DNA from: a crenarchaeote SCGC AAA261-N23
GTDB taxonomy: Archaea > Thermoproteota > Thermoprotei > Gearchaeales > Gearchaeaceae
Length of the DNA: 11,886 nucleotides
NCBI GenBank assembly: GCA_000375685.1
Contig: AQVQ01000037.1
Coordinates: 1-11,886, forward strand
Direction: 5' to 3'
Shown here: positions 5,290 through 11,791 of the stretch, in pieces
Position numbering within the stretch: position 1 is the first letter of the stretch
Layout: the number at the start of each line of letters is the position of its first letter
Translations under genes and position numbers: made by a program
Notes under the pieces: model-generated
Told to the model about the DNA's origin: nothing
Database searches by the model: none
What the model saw: the letters and a program-made list of their open reading frames with translations, nothing else

Positions 5290-5871
5290 CTATATTTGCT
5301 TTAAAATATAAATAACCCTAAGAAAAGTTGCATAAAGTGCAAGAATTATAATTATAATTAATGCAATATTTAATATTTCATTATAGAGCGGGTAAATTAA
5401 AGACAATAATATCAAAACTAGCAATCTTTCCCCCCTTTCACCTATAGAATACTTAACTGTTATAGGTACTTCTTTAAGCAACCCCTCAATTTTTGCTCTA
5501 ATAAAAGATGGAAGAGTTGTAAAAAATACTGTAAGAGAGACTAATAACCAGTTAGCGAGGGATGATATCCCTAAGAAAATAATCGGTATGTTTTCAGTAA
5601 ACCTATCTAACGTTGTATCCAATATTGCTCCTTTTAGACTTTCTTTATGTGTTATTCTAGCTAATGAACCATCCAAAATATCTATAAATCCCATTATCAT
5701 TAAGAATATACCTGCTATAAGAGGTATCTTATAGTAATAAAACAAAGAAGCTAGTATACAAAATGGGATGCTTGTAAGTGTTACATGATTTGGCGTTATT
5801 CCAACTTTGTTTAAATTATTTGCCAGAAATGTTAGATAATTATCCAATACCTCCCTTAATTTTCCAAGCAT
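5290..5871 (-). CDS. CDP-alcohol phosphatidyltransferase (archaetidylinositol-phosphate synthase-like)
   Basis: This 193-residue integral membrane enzyme has the complete family signature D64xxDG68xxAR72(x8)G81xxxD85xxxD89. The Asp residues bind the divalent metals that transfer a phospho-alcohol from a CDP-lipid. About six hydrophobic helices are visible, including 33-48, 50-66 and 91-116. In archaea such enzymes join CDP-archaeol to inositol-phosphate, glycerol-phosphate or serine. The N-terminal NNLNKVGITPNHVT and the RAKIEG / SIGERGERL motifs look most like the archaetidylinositol-phosphate synthase type, but the substrate is an inference. Its ATG overlaps the lysS stop by one base (TAATG), which shows translational coupling. 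A tldD fragment follows 22 bases later. Confidence 0.92.
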   Translation of the reverse strand: MLGKLREVLDNYLTFLANNLNKVGITPNHVTLTSIPFCILASLFYYYKIPLIAGIFLMIMGFIDILDGSLARITHKESLKGAILDTTLDRFTENIPIIFLGISSLANWLLVSLTVFFTTLPSFIRAKIEGLLKEVPITVKYSIGERGERLLVLILLSLIYPLYNEILNIALIIIIILALYATFLRVIYILKQI

Positions 5872-7475
5872 TAAAAGGATAGAATTCCATTAATTAACTT
5901 TAATACCTCCATTTTACCGACGGCCTGTATTAAAGATACTAGCTTTGGTCCACTGTTTTGTCCTAAAATAATTTGGTAAAGAATTCTGAATCCTTCCTGT
6001 GAAGTTAACCCTTTACTCTTTATTGTTTGATATATCTTGTTTTCAAGAATACTAGCTTGAGTTTCATCCCAATCGTTTAAAATATTGCTTATTTCCTTTA
6101 AAAATTCAATATGTTGCTCATTTAAACTGCTTTTTAGTTGAACAGGAGGTTCTTTATTCAACTTTATTATAAGCCTAGAAGGAGCGTATTTCTTTACCCA
6201 ATAAGAAACTTTGCTTATCATTTTTTCAAGAAAAACATAATCTCCTTCGTTCAAATTTTCTTTAGTTATGTGTCCTGTTCTTCTCAATTTTTTAATCGCT
6301 TCTTCTACTTTGTTAGTATGAGGTAAAATTTGAGCTATTATAGCTAGGTAGGAATAAGGAACTTGTAAGGGAATTTCTTTAGGTGGGTTAAAATCATTCG
6401 AAGCTAAATAACTAAACTTTATATCATGTAGCAGTTCTTCATTAAATGGCTTTTCGATATTAAAGTAGACTCGTTCAGCTTTATCATATTCCTCATGTAG
6501 AAGTGGAATTGTGCTAGATGGATCAAAGTCTAAATGAGTTTTAGGTTTCATTATCAGATACCAATACTTTAACACTTCAGGTCTACCAACTCTTAGCCAT
6601 TCATCTACATCAAAAGAAACACCTTCTGAACTTCCCATAGGTTCTCTTTTATTATTAACTACTAGATCAACCCATTCATAACCGAATCCTTTCGGAGGTT
6701 TCATGCCGAATATTTTAGAATAAAGTTCATTGCAACTATCTCTACTCCCTCCAGCTGCTGCATGATCCTTTCCGTAAAGCTCTACATCAACCTTTAAAGC
6801 GTACCATAGAGCCACCCATTCAGCCCTCCATTCAAGTTTTCCCTCATATATTGATGTTACACCTTCATTCCCGCACTTCTCACAATAATAATGGACCTTT
6901 TCTTCCTCAATTTTTGTAGCTTTGGTGGTTAGTATATTGAAGCATTTTTTACAAAGGGGTTTAAAAGGTACCCAATTTTCCTTAAGCTTCTCACCTTTAT
7001 ATTTATTTAAAATTTCTCTTGCCTTATCTCTATTTTTTATAAGTATGTTTATTGCCTCATGCATTCTTTCATCTTTCTCATAAAGTTCATGCGTGAAAAC
7101 AGGTTTAGCTGTTATACCATATTCTTCGTAGCATTTCTCATAAGGTTCGTAAAAATGTTCAACCCAGTTTGAATGATCACCAAAAGGATCGGGTACGTTC
7201 AATATTCTTACGCCTTTCCACTCCTCAATAAACTTCTTTGTTACCAAAGGTTCTTTAGCCTTTAAAGGATCTTGTGTATATATTGTAACATAATGTTTAG
7301 CTTCTTTTCCCCTGTTTTTGAGTATTCTATAGATTACCGAAGGATATATTACCTCGCCTCTTAGTTTACCTATATGGATTGGTCCTGATACAGCCATTCC
7401 TCCATTAATGGTGTATATTTCTTTGTTCTCTTCTTCTATTTCGTCTACAAATCTTTCAAGCCAAAATTTTACCAT
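5871..7475 (-). CDS. lysS: Lysyl-tRNA synthetase, class I (archaeal type)
   Basis: This 534-residue enzyme charges tRNA-Lys with lysine. It is the archaeal class I form, unrelated to the class II LysRS of eukaryotes and most bacteria. SGPIHIGKLRGE at 30-41 contains the HIGH-type motif (HIGK, 34-37). A zinc-binding insert has Cys175, Cys178, Cys198 and Cys201. The Rossmann core contains ELYGKDHAAAGGSRD at 232-246, and the KMSKS-equivalent loop is EPMGSSEG at 278-285. The C-terminal helical domain for anticodon recognition occupies roughly 350-534. The length is normal for the family. The start ATGG overlaps the rps26e stop by 7 bases and the stop overlaps the next gene by one, placing it in the middle of a tight operon. 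Confidence 0.96.
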   Translation of the reverse strand: MVKFWLERFVDEIEEENKEIYTINGGMAVSGPIHIGKLRGEVIYPSVIYRILKNRGKEAKHYVTIYTQDPLKAKEPLVTKKFIEEWKGVRILNVPDPFGDHSNWVEHFYEPYEKCYEEYGITAKPVFTHELYEKDERMHEAINILIKNRDKAREILNKYKGEKLKENWVPFKPLCKKCFNILTTKATKIEEEKVHYYCEKCGNEGVTSIYEGKLEWRAEWVALWYALKVDVELYGKDHAAAGGSRDSCNELYSKIFGMKPPKGFGYEWVDLVVNNKREPMGSSEGVSFDVDEWLRVGRPEVLKYWYLIMKPKTHLDFDPSSTIPLLHEEYDKAERVYFNIEKPFNEELLHDIKFSYLASNDFNPPKEIPLQVPYSYLAIIAQILPHTNKVEEAIKKLRRTGHITKENLNEGDYVFLEKMISKVSYWVKKYAPSRLIIKLNKEPPVQLKSSLNEQHIEFLKEISNILNDWDETQASILENKIYQTIKSKGLTSQEGFRILYQIILGQNSGPKLVSLIQAVGKMEVLKLINGILSF

Positions 7476-7753
7476 CGATACTGAGACTTCCTTTCCTCTT
7501 CAGATCTTACTTTTCTTATACCTCTAAATATGGCACATGATACGCAATACACAACCGTAACAGGAACCTTCATAATCCTAGCTCCTTTCTTTTCAAGTTC
7601 AGCAGCTAATTGTGGATCAACTATACTTTGTTCTCTAGTTACTTTTATAGCTTTTCCCCTAGGTATCAATCTACCACAAGCATCACAAGATAATATTGAA
7701 TCTCTACCTTTAGCCCCCTTAGCTCTACCCCTACTTTTTCTCTTTTTTGTCAT
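7469..7753 (-). CDS. rps26e: Ribosomal protein S26e
   Basis: This 94-residue protein of the archaeal/eukaryotic small subunit helps form the mRNA exit channel and binds the 3' end of 16S rRNA. A basic N-terminal tail (MTKKRKSRGRAKGAKGR) leads into CDACGRLIPRGKAIK and later YCVSCAIFRGIRKVR. Cys23/Cys26 and Cys70/Cys73 form the zinc site, as in eukaryotic S26. Among archaea S26e is found mainly in the TACK and Asgard groups, which helps place the organism. Its ATG lies 29 bp from a TATATAT element, so it may have its own promoter in addition to read-through from proS. The stop codon overlaps the lysS start (ATGGTAA). Confidence 0.95.
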   Translation of the reverse strand: MTKKRKSRGRAKGAKGRDSILSCDACGRLIPRGKAIKVTREQSIVDPQLAAELEKKGARIMKVPVTVVYCVSCAIFRGIRKVRSEEERKSQYRW

Positions 7754-7778
7754 AAATATTATTTTATTTAATACAATC

Positions 7779-7785
7779 TATATAT
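7779..7785 (-). promoter_or_regulatory. TATA-like element upstream of rps26e
   Basis: TATATAT in the 40-bp spacer between proS and rps26e is centred about 29 bp before the ATG. It could start a leaderless transcript for rps26e, lysS and the lipid-synthesis gene independently of proS. Based on spacing alone. Confidence 0.45.
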
Positions 7786-7793
7786 TGTTGAAA

Positions 7794-9215
7794 TTAGTAA
7801 GTTTTTGCCATATAACCCATCCTTTCTGTCTCAGAATTACATACTACACATTTTCCTTTTTCCCTTTCTAAGTAACTGTAGCCCAGAAAGCTAAAACCTG
7901 TCAATCTTTTATCCAGATCTTGCCCACATTTTTCATTTTCACATATGTTAAATTTAGCAACCTTTCTTTCTTTCAAGACATTCTCTATTTCGTCAGTACT
8001 GCTTGCCCTTATTATTCTATTGAACATTTCCTTTCTAGCTTTATCTTTCAATTGGATTTCTATTTCAGCAAATGAAAACTTTATCTGTTTAAAAAGGTTA
8101 TCAAATTCAACCTTTTTCTTTTTGCCTGTTCTCTCAGCAAATAAAATTTTGTTCTCTTTAAGCTCCTTTGGTCCTATTTCTATCCTCAATGGTACTCCTG
8201 CTCTTTCCCATTCATAAAACTTTTCTCCAGGGGTCTTATCAGTTCTATCATCTAACACAACTCTATAACCGGTAGCTGAGACTATTTCATATATTTTTCT
8301 TGAATAATTCATTATCTCTTCAACGTTTTCTTCATAAACTATAGGAACTATAACTATTTGAATTGGAGCCAAATCTGGAGGAATAATAGCACCTAAATCG
8401 TCTCCAAAATGAATAAGCAAAGCAGCAATTGATCTCTCAGAAATTCCGTAACTGTTCATATGATAATAATCATAGGATCCATCTTTTTTCATAAATTTTG
8501 CATCAAATGCTCTTGAGAAATTTTGTCCTAAGTAATGTATCGAACCTATCTGTAAAGATTTTCCATCTGGTAAAACTGTATCAAAAGCTATTGATATCTC
8601 CGCTCCAGGAAACCTATCCCAACTTGGTCTCTCTACGGTAATGAAAGGTATTCCTAGTGTATTAAAAAACTTACTATATGCATCGTAGGCCTCCCTAACT
8701 ATTTCAATTGATTCTTCTTTGGTTGCACTAAAGGAAAATGCCTCTTTGAACGTGTTTACTTCCCTTACTCTTATCATTGGGTGTGTTGTTTTAGTCTCGT
8801 ATCTAAATATGCTCACAATTTGATAGACTTTAAGCGGTAAATCTCTATATGAGAGTAGGAAGTTTTTAAAAACAACGGTCATCGCTGTTTCGCTGGTTGG
8901 TCTTAAGGCAAGCTCCATCTCAAGTTTCTCATCACCTCCCTTTGTTACCCAATATACTTGTCCAGTAAAACCAGCTATATGCTCTGCTTCTTTCTCCAAC
9001 ATTTCTCTGGTTATTAAAAGGGGTAAAAGGACTTCTTTATGTCCTGTTTCATTCAATATTTCCCTTAGTATATTCATTACTTTACTTCTTAAGAAAAAAC
9101 CGTTTGGAAGCCATATTCCGCAACCTTTTATGGGATAATTGCCATAGTCGTATAACTTAGCGTTTTTTATAGCTTCATAGAACCATTCCATCAAATTTTC
9201 AGCCTTAGATACCAT
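7794..9215 (-). CDS. proS: Prolyl-tRNA synthetase (archaeal/eukaryotic type, class II)
   Basis: This 473-residue enzyme charges tRNA-Pro with proline. The class II catalytic core has RPTSE at 105-109, motif 2 with FRYETK at 137-142 followed by REV, and motif 3 around GISERSIAALL at 247-257. The anticodon-binding domain starts near LAPIQIVIVP (272-281) and contains LDDRTDKTPGEKFYEWE. The C-terminal zinc domain has Cys425, Cys430, Cys456 and Cys459, and the protein ends in the KTY typical of this ProRS group. It lacks the editing insertion of bacterial ProRS, as expected. An AT-rich TATA-like element lies about 30 bp before the ATG at 9215, and trmI ends 41 bp upstream, so both read-through and independent transcription are plausible. 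Confidence 0.97.
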   Translation of the reverse strand: MVSKAENLMEWFYEAIKNAKLYDYGNYPIKGCGIWLPNGFFLRSKVMNILREILNETGHKEVLLPLLITREMLEKEAEHIAGFTGQVYWVTKGGDEKLEMELALRPTSETAMTVVFKNFLLSYRDLPLKVYQIVSIFRYETKTTHPMIRVREVNTFKEAFSFSATKEESIEIVREAYDAYSKFFNTLGIPFITVERPSWDRFPGAEISIAFDTVLPDGKSLQIGSIHYLGQNFSRAFDAKFMKKDGSYDYYHMNSYGISERSIAALLIHFGDDLGAIIPPDLAPIQIVIVPIVYEENVEEIMNYSRKIYEIVSATGYRVVLDDRTDKTPGEKFYEWERAGVPLRIEIGPKELKENKILFAERTGKKKKVEFDNLFKQIKFSFAEIEIQLKDKARKEMFNRIIRASSTDEIENVLKERKVAKFNICENEKCGQDLDKRLTGFSFLGYSYLEREKGKCVVCNSETERMGYMAKTY

Positions 9216-9239
9216 TAAGGAAAATTAAAGATAGTTAAC

Positions 9240-9250
9240 TTATAATATTT
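9240..9250 (-). promoter_or_regulatory. TATA-like element upstream of proS
   Basis: AAATATTATAA on the - strand in the 41-bp trmI-proS spacer is centred about 30 bp before the proS ATG. This suits a very short leader. No Shine-Dalgarno-like sequence is seen near that ATG. Confidence 0.45.
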
Positions 9251-9256
9251 TAACAG

Positions 9257-10033
9257 CTAAAAGGAAGATTTTCTTGCATAAATAATATAGCCTGTATGTC
9301 CAATCATTACCGTTCTTGGCCTTATTTTTCCAGTTTCGGTCTGATATTCTCTTTCAATTAGTTCAACTCCGTGTATATCTTTAAAATTGTTTTCTCTTAA
9401 TGAAATTGTTAATTTTTCCACCTGGTTCACTGTTGGGCAAAAAGCAACAATCATTCCAGAATCTTTTAAGGCTTCTTTGGCAGGCTTAACTACATCCCAG
9501 GGATTTCCTATATCAATTATTACAGAATCTACTTCTTTTTCTTCAATACCTTCAACAGGATTTTTGTTTTTAAACGTAACATAATTTATAAGACCAAATT
9601 TTTCTGCATTTTTCTTAGCCAACTCTATGAACTCTTCATTTATATCATAAGTATATACATGTCCCTCAGGCCTTACATGATAAGCTAATGCAATCGTTAA
9701 TGCCCCACTTCCTGTTCCAATCTCTACTACTTTGCTTCCACTGCTTATATTAGAAATAAAAATTATGTAAGCAGCATCTTTAGGATAAATTATTTGTGTT
9801 TTCCTTTGTATCTTTTTAATGATATCGTATAGATTAGGCTTGGCTAAAAAAAGTTCAAAGTTTTTATTCGTTTTAACTATTGATCCAAATCTTTTGCCTA
9901 TTATATCGTTCATATCTACATAACCTTTATGAGTATGGAATCTTTCGTTTTGTTTTACTTTAACCAAAAAATTTTTCTTCTCGTTTAAAATGATCAGCAC
10001 ATAATCTCCATCATGAATTACCGTATCCTCCAT
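9257..10033 (-). CDS. trmI: tRNA (adenine-N1)-methyltransferase TrmI
   Basis: This 258-residue SAM-dependent enzyme makes m1A in the T-loop of tRNA (positions 57/58 in archaea), which stabilises tRNA at high temperature. A small N-terminal beta domain (GDYVLIIL at 9-16) is followed by RKTQIIYPKDAAYI at 77-90, the hallmark of the TrmI/Trm61 family. The SAM-binding motif I is VEIGTGSGA at 103-111, and Asp120 ends the next strand. Motif IV is DIGNPWD at 174-180, and the C-terminus has RPRTVMIGHTGYIIYARK at 238-255. The start ATG lies 23 bases inside the end of the zinc-ribbon gene, and no in-frame start fits better. This indicates tight coupling with that small gene. Confidence 0.95.
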   Translation of the reverse strand: MEDTVIHDGDYVLIILNEKKNFLVKVKQNERFHTHKGYVDMNDIIGKRFGSIVKTNKNFELFLAKPNLYDIIKKIQRKTQIIYPKDAAYIIFISNISSGSKVVEIGTGSGALTIALAYHVRPEGHVYTYDINEEFIELAKKNAEKFGLINYVTFKNKNPVEGIEEKEVDSVIIDIGNPWDVVKPAKEALKDSGMIVAFCPTVNQVEKLTISLRENNFKDIHGVELIEREYQTETGKIRPRTVMIGHTGYIIYARKSSF

Positions 10034-10223
10034 CTTTGATTTTTATCTTAAGACTCTTTACAATTTCGGTAGCAGTTTTTGCATCGTTGTAAACTCCGAA
10101 TTTTCTACATTTATCAGTTCTAAACTTTTTTCCGCATCTGCTACATATCTTTGTTTTAAAGTATACATAGAAAGCTTGTATTTCACCGCAAGAGGGACAT
10201 TGACCAACTACGAATCTACTCAT
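10011..10223 (-). CDS. DUF1922-type zinc ribbon protein
   Basis: This is a 70-residue protein with an N-terminal zinc ribbon, CPSCG at 9-13 and CSRCG at 27-31, followed by a helical tail. The segment KTKICSRCGKKFRTDKCRKFG plus a NDAKTATEIVKSLK helix closely resembles the archaeal DUF1922 fold (Methanothermobacter Mth1184), whose function is unknown. Placement just before trmI, with a 23-base overlap, hints at a role linked to tRNA or nucleic acids. The AAGGA before the ATG gives a normal ribosome binding site. Its ATG overlaps the stop of the upstream coiled-coil gene in the ATGA form, so the three genes are cotranscribed. Confidence 0.85.
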   Translation of the reverse strand: MSRFVVGQCPSCGEIQAFYVYFKTKICSRCGKKFRTDKCRKFGVYNDAKTATEIVKSLKIKIKDGGYGNS

Positions 10224-10411
10224 AAAATTCCTTTCTTCTTCAGTTCTGTCTCTAATTCTTCCAGCTTCTTTAATATAAGATCAATCTTTTTTTCCATACT
10301 AACTATCCTTTTAACGATTTCGAGCTCATATTGTGAAGAGAAGGAAGATATTGATGGAAATCTATCTAGAGGGTTTAAATATTTAGCTTCTGGAAATTTT
10401 TCTCTTTCCAT
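10220..10411 (-). CDS. Small coiled-coil protein, unknown function
   Basis: This 63-residue protein has a polar Pro/Ser-rich N-terminal third and a C-terminal coiled coil, at about residues 28-58. The coil has regularly spaced Leu/Ile (IVSMEKKIDLILKKLEELE) and strong charge alternation. It ends KKKGIL, and its TGA overlaps the ATG of the zinc-ribbon gene (ATGA), which strongly supports it as a real coding gene. It appears to be the first gene of the trmI operon. The ATG at 10411 faces the + strand 184-aa gene across a 42-bp AT-rich spacer. I do not recognise the family. Confidence 0.75.
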   Translation of the reverse strand: MEREKFPEAKYLNPLDRFPSISSFSSQYELEIVKRIVSMEKKIDLILKKLEELETELKKKGIL

Positions 10412-10423
10412 GTTTAATCAAAA

Positions 10424-10437
10424 TTATAATATTTATG
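10424..10437. promoter_or_regulatory. Shared AT-rich divergent promoter region
   Basis: The 42-bp spacer between ATGs at 10411 (-) and 10454 (+) contains an overlapping set of TATA-like sequences (TTATAATATTTATG). The first half is about 27-30 bp before the + ATG. The - strand box is TATTTATTTG-like and slightly farther right. Both genes would have very short leaders. Confidence 0.45.
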
Positions 10438-10453
10438 CAAATAAATAAATTGA

Positions 10454-11008
10454 ATGACGGTTTTAAAAGAACTTGTTAAATTTTCAAAGAAGGGAATGCA
10501 AATTTATTCTTTGCCTTATTTAAAGAGAAGAGCCCTCTTTTTAAATGCGATTGAAAACTTAAACTTTGTTTTCTACTGTGGTATAATTTTAAGACTTGAA
10601 AACGCTTTAAGATTCGGTTGGAACTTTCTAAGCAAAGTAAACGCTGAATTGTATAGAAAAGGAATTTTATCGGTATTTGTTTCTCCTCTTTGTGCTGAAT
10701 TGACTACGGCTAAAACTTTTGATTCAATATTGGATTTTGGTTTTTCAGCAATAGTGATTGAACCAGCATTTATCAAAAACAAAAATTTAATTAAAAGATT
10801 TCAGGATGAAGAAGTAGGTATTATTCTTCTTTGCTATATTGACGACAGGGAGTTTCCCATTAATACGATACATGATATAAATTTTGTTGATGGAATAATG
10901 CTTGAAAATCCTACTAAAGAAATAGTTGATAAATACATTTCATATAAAAAACCAATAATTGCTAACATTAATGAGAAGGAAACTTATTCTATAATATACA
11001 AACCTTAA
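10454..11008 (+). CDS. Unrecognised 184-aa alpha/beta protein
   Basis: This is a soluble 184-residue protein with alternating helices and hydrophobic strands: NFVFYCGIIL at 37-46, LSVFVSPLC at 72-80, SAIVIEPAF at 98-106, VGIILLCYI at 121-129, VDGIMLENP at 145-153 and KPIIANINEK at 166-175. The repeating strand-helix order suggests part of a TIM-barrel or Rossmann-like fold, but no phosphate-binding loop or catalytic motif is evident and I do not recognise the family. It is the first gene on the + side of the divergent promoter shared with the coiled-coil gene. It converges on the RHH regulator 10 bp downstream. Confidence 0.72.
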   Translation: MTVLKELVKFSKKGMQIYSLPYLKRRALFLNAIENLNFVFYCGIILRLENALRFGWNFLSKVNAELYRKGILSVFVSPLCAELTTAKTFDSILDFGFSAIVIEPAFIKNKNLIKRFQDEEVGIILLCYIDDREFPINTIHDINFVDGIMLENPTKEIVDKYISYKKPIIANINEKETYSIIYKP

Positions 11009-11024
11009 ACTAAAAAGGTTAAGG
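11001..11024. terminator. Short inverted repeat between convergent genes
   Basis: AACCTT at 11001-11006 pairs with AAGGTT at 11015-11020. A shifted pairing, CCTTAA with TTAAGG at 11003-11008 and 11019-11024, is also possible. It spans the stop codons of two convergent genes. It may help end both transcripts, though archaeal termination usually depends on T tracts, so this is tentative. Confidence 0.25.
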
Positions 11025-11195
11025 ACCTATTAAGACTTTCCCCTTTATTTCGTTTTTATTCTCCTCTTCTTTTCTAAACAAATCCAGCAATGCGTATCTT
11101 ATGAGTTCACTACGATTTGTAAATCTTCCTTCTTTTATCAATTCATCGATTTTTTCCACATATTTTTCAGGCAGCTTTACTGATATTATCCTCAT
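11019..11195 (-). CDS. Ribbon-helix-helix (CopG/MetJ/Arc-type) transcriptional regulator
   Basis: This 58-residue protein starts at the ATG at 11195. The N-terminal strand MRIISVKLPEKYVEKIDELI, the helix and the turn FTNRSELIRYALLDLF are typical of dimeric RHH DNA-binding proteins. In these the strand at residues 1-8 pairs with its partner and inserts into the DNA major groove. An upstream in-frame TTG at 11204 would add three residues but is less likely, since family members begin at MRxxSVKLP. A lysine-rich tail ends in VLIGP. It is divergent from the KaiC-like gene with only 68 bp between starts, so autoregulation and control of that ATPase are plausible; this is inferred from position only. 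Confidence 0.88.
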   Translation of the reverse strand: MRIISVKLPEKYVEKIDELIKEGRFTNRSELIRYALLDLFRKEEENKNEIKGKVLIGP

Positions 11196-11223
11196 ATGAC
11201 CCAAGTAATACTTTTAACAATTA

Positions 11224-11231
11224 CTTAAAAG
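11224..11231. promoter_or_regulatory. Palindromic TATA-like box between RHH and KaiC-like genes
   Basis: CTTAAAAG sits in the 68-bp divergent spacer, about 32 bp before the RHH ATG on the - strand and about 36 bp before the KaiC-like ATG on the + strand. It and the nearby TTTTTAAAAT at 11247-11256 are candidate core promoter or operator sequences. Assignment is uncertain. Confidence 0.35.
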
Positions 11232-11409
11232 AATTATCATTCTTTATTTTTAAAATAGTTTTAATGGAAGTTGGAATAAAAAACCAGTATTCTTTTGCAC
11301 CAAAAATCCCGAAATCTATTTCAAAAATAGGTTTATTTGGCGGTTTGATAAAGGGGCGTTTTCCATTAAATTCTTTGGTACTTATTTCTGGAGAAGGAGG
11401 CATCTCTAA

Positions 11410-11447
11410 ATCTTTAATAATTCAAAATATCCTTAATAATTCAAAAT
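11410..11447 (+). repeat. 19-bp near-perfect tandem duplication disrupting the KaiC-like frame
   Basis: Two adjacent 19-base units, 11410-11428 and 11429-11447, differ at one position: the fourth base of the unit is T in the first (11413) and C in the second (11432). Because 19 is not a multiple of 3, the second copy shifts the frame. Deleting one copy connects SKSLIIQN to LCHELLRNR in one continuous reading frame. Confidence 0.9.
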
Positions 11448-11791
11448 TTATGTCACGAATTACTTCGAAACAGGTTCAGATGCGTATATTTATGTGTAGA
11501 TGAGCATCCAATTTCGGTTTATCAAAACATGATTTTAGCAAATTTAAAGGTTAAAAATTACATAAATTCAAATAAATTAATTTTCGTAGATTGTTTCTCT
11601 TATAAATTGAAATTAAACTCTGGTTCGAACTCTGATTTCCCGACCGTGTACATTCAATACCCAGCAAATCTTCATGAAATATTAGATATTCTATCAAATC
11701 TAATAAAGAACGGTTCAACATTTCCAGCTAAGTCGGCGATTTTCATTGATTCCTTTACCGAGTTGGCATCTAGATACGATATAAATTCTTC

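Noticed and set aside
6138..6326. + strand frame inside lysS
   Set aside because: It is antisense to a conserved synthetase and has no signals of its own.
7530..7871. + strand hydrophobic frame opposite rps26e and the end of proS
   Set aside because: The apparent hydrophobicity comes from the complement of basic and acidic codons; it crosses two real genes and a promoter.
7945..8217. + strand frame inside proS
   Set aside because: Antisense shadow of the conserved anticodon-binding and zinc domains.
10573..10782. - strand frame inside the 184-aa gene
   Set aside because: It lies opposite a longer frame with its own promoter and has no start signal or family features.
11221..11403. - strand frame opposite the KaiC-like N-terminus
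   Set aside because: It overlaps the divergent promoter region and the Walker A coding sequence and has no family resemblance.
11449..11498. Reading of the KaiC-like region in frame 1 (YVTNYFETGSDAYIYV), implying two frameshifts
   Set aside because: It looks strand-like by chance. The third frame gives LCHELLRNRFRCVYLCVDEHP continuously into the conserved remainder and is explained by one 19-bp duplication, which is simpler and restores normal motif spacing.
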